A stretch of DNA of 64,000 nt from CANMUM01 sp965263365 (GTDB lineage: Bacteria > Pseudomonadota > Alphaproteobacteria > Rhodobacterales > Rhodobacteraceae): contig OZ253672.1 of assembly GCA_965263365.1 (NCBI GenBank), positions 2,272,677 to 2,336,676 on the forward strand. Reading direction: 5' to 3'. A program made the translations under genes and the position numbers. Shown in pieces: positions 43,931-50,916 of the stretch (positions are counted from its first letter, which is position 1; the number at the start of each line of letters is the position of its first letter). The notes under the pieces were generated by a model. That model was given only the letters and a program-made list of their open reading frames with translations, searched no databases and was not told the DNA's origin.

Positions 43931-45114
43931 GCATTATTGTCATTGGGTGTGGTATAGCAGGCGCTAGCGCCGCACTCGCGCTCGCGCAGCAGGGACATAG
44001 TGTTTCGGTATTTGATCAGGCTGAAATGCTAAGCGAGATTGGTGCTGGATTGCAAATCTCACCAAACGGAATGCGCGTTCTTAATGCCTTGGGTTTAGAG
44101 GATCAAGTTCGTGCTCACTCTTACCTTCCTACAGCTTTGGAAATGCGCAATGGTGTGAGCGATCGGCGAATATTTAGCCTTGATTTGGAGACAGCACTGC
44201 AGTCTTGGGGGTCGACTTATGCGCATATTCGCCGCGCTCATCTGCAGAATATTTTGTTAAAAGCGCTTCGTGATCATAAAAAAATCTCCCTAAATTTAGG
44301 ACATAAATTTCACCAATATGCAGAAACAAAATCAGGTGTTCGCGTTCATTTTGAAAACGGAATAGTGGCGGAAGGCGCCTGCATAGTCGGCGCTGATGGC
44401 GTTCATTCAAAACTGCGTAGTTTTTTATTTGGTGAAACGCGTGCATGGTTTACTCAAAAAGTCGCTTGGCGCGCAACCATGCCACTGCGTGATTTGAAAT
44501 TATCGCTACCGACATCGGCTTGTGTTTGGACGGGTTTGAGAAAACATGTTGTCACTACGCGTATTGATCGTGGGGAAACGTTGAATTTTGTAGGCATTTG
44601 TGAAGGTCATATTGATCGAGAAAGTTGGGAAAAGTCTGGCGATATTACAGAATTTCATGAGTTGTTTTCTGACTTATGTCCATTGCTTAATGAGATCGTT
44701 TATTCCCTTCCCGAAGTCAAAAAATGGCTGTTGCATGACCGCGCGAGTCTTCACGAATTTAACTTGGGTAAAGCGGTTCTCATTGGCGATTCGGCACATC
44801 CGATGTTGCCCAGCTTTGCGCAAGGTGCGGTGATGGCGCTCGAAGACTCTTATGCGCTTGCGCATTTATTTGACTCTAATGAGATTGAGGAATCATTTGG
44901 GCGTTACTCAGCATTTCGTTTAGGGCGAGCGCGTAAGGTACAACAACAATCTCTAAAAAATTTGAACTTATTTCATCAGGCGGGTGTAAAGAGATATTTG
45001 CAAAATTTTTTTCTTAGCAGTGTCGGCCATTCAGCGCCCGATTTAATTATGAAAAGGCTGAGTTGGCTTTACGGATATGATATTCGTGAAATGCTTGCGC
45101 AAGCTTATTCTTGA
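43927..45114 (+). CDS. FAD-dependent aromatic monooxygenase (salicylate hydroxylase-like)
   Basis: The 395-residue class A flavin hydroxylase has the FAD GxGxxG at IIVIGCGIAGASAALALA, the DG motif CIVGADGVHSKLR near 160 and the second FAD motif VLIGDSAHPMLPSFAQGAVMALED near 279-302. GAGLQISPNGMRVLNALGL is typical of salicylate/3-hydroxybenzoate/6-hydroxynicotinate hydroxylases and less so of UbiH. Coupling to two CoA thioesterases suggests an aromatic breakdown route. The substrate is unknown. Its 3' end overlaps the convergent Lrp gene by 10 bp. Confidence 0.82.
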   Translation: MSIIVIGCGIAGASAALALAQQGHSVSVFDQAEMLSEIGAGLQISPNGMRVLNALGLEDQVRAHSYLPTALEMRNGVSDRRIFSLDLETALQSWGSTYAHIRRAHLQNILLKALRDHKKISLNLGHKFHQYAETKSGVRVHFENGIVAEGACIVGADGVHSKLRSFLFGETRAWFTQKVAWRATMPLRDLKLSLPTSACVWTGLRKHVVTTRIDRGETLNFVGICEGHIDRESWEKSGDITEFHELFSDLCPLLNEIVYSLPEVKKWLLHDRASLHEFNLGKAVLIGDSAHPMLPSFAQGAVMALEDSYALAHLFDSNEIEESFGRYSAFRLGRARKVQQQSLKNLNLFHQAGVKRYLQNFFLSSVGHSAPDLIMKRLSWLYGYDIREMLAQAYS

Positions 45115-45590
45115 GCATTCTCGTCGGTTTCAAGGGGCAAAGCTGTTGTAAATTTGATTTTCTCCATTGAAAGGAGCGCTGTTACGTTAAAAATTTTGAC
45201 TTCGGCAATGAGAGCTTGGTAAAAAACATCATAGGCCTTAGAGTTGGCGACTTGCACCTTCAAGAGATAGTCTATTTCGCCAGCGAGTCGATGGGCCTCC
45301 ATAACCTCGGGACGTTTGCGAATTGCCGACAAAAACTTGTCTTGCCAATTGGTATCATGTTCTGATGTGCGGATAATGACAAAAAAACACGCTTCAAGAC
45401 CAAGTTTTTCGGGGTCTAAAATCGCCACTTCATTTTGAATATATCCGGAAGTCTTCAACTTTTGAATCCGGTTCCAAATTGGCGTTTTTGATGAATTCAG
45501 TTTCCGAGCGATCTCATCAAGCGATTGCGCTGCGTTACTTTGCAGTTCACTCAATATCGCAAAATCTAAACTGTCTAACTTTTTATTCAT
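45105..45590 (-). CDS. Lrp/AsnC family transcriptional regulator
   Basis: A 161-residue regulator: winged helix-turn-helix at about 6-60 (DFAILSELQSNAAQSLDEIA, then KLNSSKTPIWNRIQKLKTSG) and an RAM ligand-binding domain after about 70 (GLEACFFVIIRT, AHRLAGEIDYLLKVQV). It lies 38 bp downstream of kynU on the same strand, so it probably controls kynureninase in response to tryptophan or kynurenine (inference; similar Lrp-type KynR regulators are known). Confidence 0.87.
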   Translation of the reverse strand: MNKKLDSLDFAILSELQSNAAQSLDEIARKLNSSKTPIWNRIQKLKTSGYIQNEVAILDPEKLGLEACFFVIIRTSEHDTNWQDKFLSAIRKRPEVMEAHRLAGEIDYLLKVQVANSKAYDVFYQALIAEVKIFNVTALLSMEKIKFTTALPLETDENAQE

Positions 45591-45628
45591 GTGTATATGC
45601 TAACGCGCGAATGGAGTTTGCTCAAGCC

Positions 45629-46816
45629 TTATGTGACACCCTTGCGGGTTTGAAATCGCTCCTTTCGCCAAATTCTCTCTCTATAAATTTTTTCGAAAAC
45701 AAGTACGGCATTGTTGATCGCCGCCTCGTCAATATAGAGGGGCGTTATCCCAAAACGCAAAATATTGGGTGCACGAAAGTCGCCAACAACACCTTGCTCG
45801 ATCAGCGCTTGCACAAACGGATAGGCCTCGTTGAAAGCGAAAGAAACCTGAGAGCCGCGCGCGTGCGAGTCTTTTGGGCAAGCGAGTTTGAAATCCGGGC
45901 AAGCCTTCAAGACGCCCGCCAAAAGGCGATCACCCAATTTTTGAGCGCGTGAATAGATTGAGTGAATGTCGCAGTGTTTCCAAATTGAAAGTGCCGCTTC
46001 TAACGCGCGTAGTTGGAGAATTGGAGGTGTGCCAACGCGAAAGCGATCAATGCCTTCCTTGGGCCTGAATTCAAGGTCAAACGCAAATGGATTTTCATGG
46101 CCTAGCCAACCATTTAATATGGTATCACATCGAGAAATTAAATCAGGGCGTGCATAGATAAATGCGGGCGCACCAGGGCCTCCGTTTAGGAATTTATATG
46201 TACAGCCCACAGCAAATTCGGATTTTCCAAGTGTAATCGGGATTGCACCAGCAGAATGCGCGAGATCCCAAAGCATGATGGCTCCGACTTCGTGGGCCAT
46301 GTTAGTGACTTCTTGCATATTATAAACAGCCCCAGTGCGGTAATTTACATGGGTTAGCATGACGACCGCTACGTCGGATGTGATATGGGTTTGGATCTGT
46401 GATGAATTAATAACCTGAACCGTAATATCTCTTTTTAGGGCTTTGCTCAAACCTTTGGCCACATAAATGTCACTTGGAAAATTTTGGTTGTCGGTGAGAA
46501 TAATTTTTCGATCTGGATTTAGAGATAGTGCTGAGAAAAGAGCTTGAAAGAGCTTAATGGAAAGCGTGTCGCCGATTGAAATTGTTTCTTCTGGGACATT
46601 TATGATTGGTGCAACCAAATTTCCAATTTTTTGAGGTAAATCCATCCATCCCGCATCATTCCATGCTGAAATAAGTTGTTTTGACCATTCATCTTCAAGC
46701 GTTTTTATAAGTACATTTTTCGCCGCTGTTGGGATAGGTCCTAGCGAATTCCCGTCGAGATAAACTACGCCCTTTGGCAACTCGAATTGTGAGCGTGTCC
46801 AGTCAAAATCGGTCAC
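45629..46816 (-). CDS. kynU: Kynureninase
   Basis: PLP enzyme that cleaves kynurenine to anthranilate and alanine. YLDGNSLGPIP at about 19-29 is the family N-terminal mark; the PLP lysine is Lys208 in CTYKFLNGGPGAPAF, with the ring-holding Asp184 in MLWDLAHSAGA; GWLGHENPFAFD and RFRVGTPPILQLRALE follow. The 395-residue length fits. The start is a GTG that overlaps the glmM stop by 4 nt (GTGA), so translation is coupled to glmM, an unusual partner. No kynA or kynB is in the window. Confidence 0.92.
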   Translation of the reverse strand: MTDFDWTRSQFELPKGVVYLDGNSLGPIPTAAKNVLIKTLEDEWSKQLISAWNDAGWMDLPQKIGNLVAPIINVPEETISIGDTLSIKLFQALFSALSLNPDRKIILTDNQNFPSDIYVAKGLSKALKRDITVQVINSSQIQTHITSDVAVVMLTHVNYRTGAVYNMQEVTNMAHEVGAIMLWDLAHSAGAIPITLGKSEFAVGCTYKFLNGGPGAPAFIYARPDLISRCDTILNGWLGHENPFAFDLEFRPKEGIDRFRVGTPPILQLRALEAALSIWKHCDIHSIYSRAQKLGDRLLAGVLKACPDFKLACPKDSHARGSQVSFAFNEAYPFVQALIEQGVVGDFRAPNILRFGITPLYIDEAAINNAVLVFEKIYRERIWRKERFQTRKGVT

Positions 46817-48159
46817 GATTCACAAACAGCTTTGACCGCTATTTGAACATCGGCTATCGCTTCGTTCATCAAATCCATGTTGTCAGATTCCGCCATTATT
46901 CGGATCAATGGCTCAGTGCCGGATTTGCGAATGACGAGTCGCCCCTTATCCTTCAGTTTTCCTTCGGCACCTGAGATGGCTTCTTGGACTTCATCGGTTT
47001 CAAGCGGAGTTTGTCCTTTTTCGTATCGAACATTTACTAACTTTTGAGGAATTGGCTTAAAGCTGCGTCCAAGTTCAGACGCTACTTTTCCATGGGAAAC
47101 CATGGTAGATAAAAATTGCAGAGCTGCGATGAGACCATCACCCGTCGTCGCGTAATCGCTCATGACAATATGCCCTGATTGCTCTCCGCCGACATTATAG
47201 CCTCCACTGCGCATTTCTTGAACGACATAACGATCACCGACTCCGGTTCGAATGAGGTCGATGTTTTGTTCATTTAAAAAACGCTCCAGTCCGAGATTTG
47301 ACATGATGGTGGCAACGAGAGCGTTTCCATTTAGCTTGCCCTGTCTGGCCCAGTCGCTGGCAATGAGCCCCATTAATTGATCTCCGTTGATTATTTGACC
47401 TTTTTCATCAACAATCAGAATACGATCAGCGTCGCCATCTAAGCAAATGCCAACGTCCGCACTACTGGCGACAACTGTCATTGCACAATTTTCAGGAGCA
47501 GTAGAACCACATTCTTTATTTATATTATGTCCGTTCGGATTGTTCCCTAATGTGATGACCTCTGCGCCAAGCTCCCATAGGGCTTGCGGAGCAGCTTTGT
47601 ATGCGGCACCATTCGCGGCATCGACTACGACCTTTAAGCCTTCAAGACGCTGTTTTCTCGGGAATGCAGATTTCGCAAATTCGATATATCTTCCAACTCC
47701 ATCATCGATTCGCTTTGCACTTCCAATTTTTGTGGCATCAGGCAGTGTAAGCGGGCTTTCGAGAAGTCGTTCAATCTCAATTTCAGCCTTATCTGAGAGT
47801 TTATATCCATCAGGACCAAAAAATTTTATTCCGTTATCATGTGCAGGATTGTGTGAAGCTGAGATCATTACACCCAAATCCGCGCGCATGTTTCGCGTCA
47901 AAATACCGACACCAGGCGTGGGTATGGGGCCGAGCAAAAATACATCCATTCCAGTTGCAGTCAATCCAGCTGTAATTGCGTTCTCGATCATATATCCTGA
48001 ACGGCGTGTGTCTTTTCCAATTACCACACGGTGCGGCCCTTCACCTCTCCGAAAATAATTGCCGGCGGCTGTCCCCAGTTTGAGCGCCATTTCAGCTGTC
48101 ATTGGGGGTTGGTTTGCGCGTCCCCTAACACCATCTGTTCCAAAATATTTTCTCGCCAT
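46813..48159 (-). CDS. glmM: Phosphoglucosamine mutase
   Basis: Converts glucosamine 6-phosphate to glucosamine 1-phosphate for cell-wall and LPS precursors. The N-terminus YFGTDGVRGRANQPPMT is diagnostic. Catalytic phosphoserine Ser102 lies in MISASHNPAHDNGIKFF, the metal loop is DGDADR (near 240) and the sugar loop GGEQSGHIVMSDYATTGDG near 320. RKSGTEPLIRIM near 415 binds phosphate. Its 448 residues match E. coli (445). folP lies 24 bp upstream, the classic folP-glmM pair. Confidence 0.96.
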   Translation of the reverse strand: MARKYFGTDGVRGRANQPPMTAEMALKLGTAAGNYFRRGEGPHRVVIGKDTRRSGYMIENAITAGLTATGMDVFLLGPIPTPGVGILTRNMRADLGVMISASHNPAHDNGIKFFGPDGYKLSDKAEIEIERLLESPLTLPDATKIGSAKRIDDGVGRYIEFAKSAFPRKQRLEGLKVVVDAANGAAYKAAPQALWELGAEVITLGNNPNGHNINKECGSTAPENCAMTVVASSADVGICLDGDADRILIVDEKGQIINGDQLMGLIASDWARQGKLNGNALVATIMSNLGLERFLNEQNIDLIRTGVGDRYVVQEMRSGGYNVGGEQSGHIVMSDYATTGDGLIAALQFLSTMVSHGKVASELGRSFKPIPQKLVNVRYEKGQTPLETDEVQEAISGAEGKLKDKGRLVIRKSGTEPLIRIMAESDNMDLMNEAIADVQIAVKAVCES

Positions 48160-48183
48160 GTTTTGCCTAAATTGTTTCTTTAA

Positions 48184-49176
48184 TTAAAGTTGTTCAAGTA
48201 AGTAGTCCTGAACCTTGAGTGCCTGAGCAGTTTGTTTCACGTCATGAACACGAATAATTTGCACGCCTTTGCGGGCAAGATCAAGTGCTACACTCAGAGA
48301 GCCACCGATCCGTTCATTTGTCTGACTTGGACTAATTTCGTTTATAAAGCGCTTTCGAGATGCGCCTACAAGTATGGGGACACCTAAATTATGAAAAACA
48401 GCCACGTGTTTCATGAGAAGCAAATTATGTTCAAGCGTTTTTCCAAAACCGATACCCGGGTCGATTACAATTCGATTTTTCTCAATGCCTTGGCTGAGAG
48501 CAAACTCAATGCGACTTTCCAAAAAATCATAGACTTCTAATAAAACGTTTTCATATTGCGGGTCGTCTTGCATTGTTTTGGGATCGCCAATTGCATGCAT
48601 AAGGCAAATTTGAGAATCCGAATGCGCCACCGTTTCCGCCATTTGCGGGTCAAAAGTCATTGCGCTGACGTCGTTGATCATGGTGACCCCATCGCCAATG
48701 GCTGCGTCTGCGACAAGAGCTTTGCGCGTGTCGATTGAGGTCGCAACGCCGAAGCTATCCAACGCCTCAAAGATATCTTCTAAACGTAAAAGTTCGGTTT
48801 GAGCCGGAATTGTTTCAGAACCAGGACGCGTGCTTTCTGCACCAAAATCGAGAATTGTTGCGCCTTCTTCGACAAGTTTTCGTGCATGCGCAATTGCCGC
48901 TTCGCCAGTCTCAAATTGACCGCCATCGGAGAAACTGTCTGGTGTCACATTCACTATGCCCATGATATGCCGAGGAGTTTCACTCAACATGCGGGGCGTT
49001 TGCGTAAATACGTTAAGGTCAGCTTCATCGCAGTCCATGATATGCGCTATGATTGAGGCGCGCCCGTGTTCATGTATGCGGACATGATCAAAACCGAGTA
49101 GAGTATCTTGAAATCTTACGGGGTCACTTAGATTGGCAAGCGGTTGTAAGATTGGTTCGATATAAATTTTGCTCAT
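48184..49176 (-). CDS. folP: Dihydropteroate synthase with N-terminal extension
   Basis: Joins 4-aminobenzoate to dihydropterin pyrophosphate; target of sulfonamides. The TIM-barrel core starts at HIMGIVNVTPDSFSDGG (about 70-86), then DFGAESTRPGSE, MINDVSA, LMHAIGDPKTM, DPGIGFGKTLEHN, VGASRKRFI and the C-terminal IIRVHDVKQTAQAL. The ATG at 49176 overlaps the folB stop (ATGA) and gives 330 residues, about 50 more than E. coli FolP; the extra part precedes the core and is a small unassigned domain often seen in alphaproteobacterial FolP. Confidence 0.94.
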   Translation of the reverse strand: MSKIYIEPILQPLANLSDPVRFQDTLLGFDHVRIHEHGRASIIAHIMDCDEADLNVFTQTPRMLSETPRHIMGIVNVTPDSFSDGGQFETGEAAIAHARKLVEEGATILDFGAESTRPGSETIPAQTELLRLEDIFEALDSFGVATSIDTRKALVADAAIGDGVTMINDVSAMTFDPQMAETVAHSDSQICLMHAIGDPKTMQDDPQYENVLLEVYDFLESRIEFALSQGIEKNRIVIDPGIGFGKTLEHNLLLMKHVAVFHNLGVPILVGASRKRFINEISPSQTNERIGGSLSVALDLARKGVQIIRVHDVKQTAQALKVQDYLLEQL

Positions 49177-49919
49177 TTGTTTTTTGCTTCCCAAACGGTT
49201 TTAATATTGAGATGGTGTTTATGCCAGTTAATGAGTTGAAGTCTTGAGAAATCGGCAGGTTCTGGGCGTAGTTCGAAGGGTTGTCTGCCAAATCCAAGCA
49301 CAAAACTCTCATTTCGTTGCATGAGTGCGCGTGTTTCAACCATCGTATCAATGAGTGGAAATTTTAATCTTTCAGCAATTTCCCAAGCTTGAATGTCACA
49401 GGCAAGCGTCCTTTGGTGGTAACCAGATTCAGTGCTTGGATTTTCATCTGGATAGGAAGGAATAAAGATTTTTGGCCCTTCAATTTTTGGTATTTCTGCC
49501 CCTAACTCATATATAACAAGCATATGTTGAGATGAAGCTTGCTTGTTCTCCACACTCGCCTTTTGTGATCGCGTAATAGAGACGCCTAGTCTGCCGTCAA
49601 CGCGTTCGAGCTTTTCGATAGTAATTTCTATTTTTTCTGCGGTTTCGTTTTTTAAGACTTCATTTGCAATATCTTCCGCTAAAGTCTCAAGGAGATTGTA
49701 GCGTTTCTGGGAGAGACAGTGATCAATAGAGTCGATCAGCACATCATAGGTTAAAATATCATCAGCGATGTCGCGGGTTGTTTCTTGTTTTTTAAGCGAA
49801 ACAACTAAATCAAACTTGAGTTCTTGTTTTTTGTTGCGCTCTTCATTGAAGGCACCAATTTCAATCTGTTGACGGTAGTCTTTTAAAAAGATTTGATCTT
49901 GCATGCGCAGTCTTCTCAT
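49173..49919 (-). CDS. folB: Dihydroneopterin aldolase (FolB) with unassigned C-terminal domain
   Basis: Residues about 6-120 are FolB: IFLKDYRQQIEIGAFNEER, LTYDVLIDSI, RYNLLETLAEDIANEVL (Glu for substrate), and KLERVDGRLGVSITR. Residues about 125-248 form a second part containing LVIYELGAEIPKIEGPKIFI, HQRTLACDIQAWEIAERLKF and FVLGFGRQPFELRPEPADFS, which I do not recognise; it lacks the GSN..P.....A motifs of HPPK (FolK). The start may be 49919 or the ATG at 49904. First gene of folB-folP-glmM-kynU-lrp. Confidence 0.82.
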   Translation of the reverse strand: MRRLRMQDQIFLKDYRQQIEIGAFNEERNKKQELKFDLVVSLKKQETTRDIADDILTYDVLIDSIDHCLSQKRYNLLETLAEDIANEVLKNETAEKIEITIEKLERVDGRLGVSITRSQKASVENKQASSQHMLVIYELGAEIPKIEGPKIFIPSYPDENPSTESGYHQRTLACDIQAWEIAERLKFPLIDTMVETRALMQRNESFVLGFGRQPFELRPEPADFSRLQLINWHKHHLNIKTVWEAKNK

Positions 49920-49965
49920 GAGCCCAGAGTATTTATAATTTATTGGTTGCGATCAGAAAACGCTT

Positions 49966-50763
49966 TTAGCGAAATTGTCTGTAAAATAAATGTGATCCCA
50001 GACGCGCCGTACGCTGCATTTTTAATGCCCATCTCGGGCGTACTGCAGTCGTGTGATAAAAGAGAGCGCCTTTAGTAAGCTTGCCTTCTTCGTAAAGACC
50101 ATCGATCATCAATCGCGCAATTTTTGCAACTTTTAAATAAGTTTTGGGTTCATTGATCACTTCTGGAATTCCGTCGCAGGTATACGAAAATTGACATTGA
50201 TGCTTCTTTCCAGTTCCTTGGTTAACGACTTCGCAAATTGTGTCGGGATAGTGTTGAGATGCTACTCGATTCAAGATGACTTCAGCAACCGCGCGTTGAC
50301 CTCGCAAACTCTCACCGCGTGCTTCAAAATATAAAGCTTCGGACAGACACTTAAATTCTTGACCACCTGTTGGATTAGGAAGGGTCGCAAGGTACTCGTT
50401 GCTTAAGCTACTGGGAAGTGTTTCCGCAATATAGCGACCCTTTAGATGAACTAAGCTATGCTCAAGTTCAATTGTTACGTCGGCGCTTGAACGTTTAAAT
50501 TCTTCGAGGACAGACTGGATTGCTTTTTCGAGGTCAAGTTCTAAATTTGGTGTTTGAACGGCTGTAATGATTTGGGGTTTGGCAATCTGTTCAATATTGA
50601 GAAATTGAGTATTTGCAGACAGGATTTGCTTGTCAATTGTTGCACGCGGTCCCAAGGAATACTCAAATGAAGTTTGAACTGTTGTAAAAGCTAACGCAGC
50701 GGTTGAGATGACGAAGCCTGCAAATGTAATGGCTAAGCGTTTAAAAATTGAACTCAAGTGCAT
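49966..50763 (-). CDS. SleB/CwlJ-type cell wall hydrolase
   Basis: An exported 265-residue protein with an N-terminal membrane anchor or signal peptide (about 8-26). The C-terminal Hydrolase_2 domain (about 135-265) has CLSEALYFEARGESLRGQRAV with the conserved Glu near the expected catalytic position, AEVILNRVASQHYPDTICEVVNQG, QCQFSYTCDG and FYHTTAVRPRW. The family cleaves peptidoglycan as a lytic transglycosylase in spores; in alphaproteobacteria the role is general wall turnover. The ATG at 50763 was chosen because GGAAAG lies 6 nt upstream; the longer frame begins with TTG inside that site. Confidence 0.88.
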   Translation of the reverse strand: MHLSSIFKRLAITFAGFVISTAALAFTTVQTSFEYSLGPRATIDKQILSANTQFLNIEQIAKPQIITAVQTPNLELDLEKAIQSVLEEFKRSSADVTIELEHSLVHLKGRYIAETLPSSLSNEYLATLPNPTGGQEFKCLSEALYFEARGESLRGQRAVAEVILNRVASQHYPDTICEVVNQGTGKKHQCQFSYTCDGIPEVINEPKTYLKVAKIARLMIDGLYEEGKLTKGALFYHTTAVRPRWALKMQRTARLGSHLFYRQFR

Positions 50764-50916
50764 TATTCTTTCCAATATTTAGAAATAACCTTATAAACGG
50801 CCCGTTTTTCTGTCGGCAATATATATAGGAGAGTGTTTCAAAAATCTACAATCTTGATCTGTACAATATTAACCGTTGCGAAACAGCAACATAAAATTTT
50901 AATAAAAGCTTGAATC

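Noticed and set aside
49173..49560. Reading the C-terminal half of the FolB protein as HPPK (FolK).
   Set aside because: The GSN-type start, the pterin-binding aromatics and the D-x-D metal motif of HPPK are not present in order.
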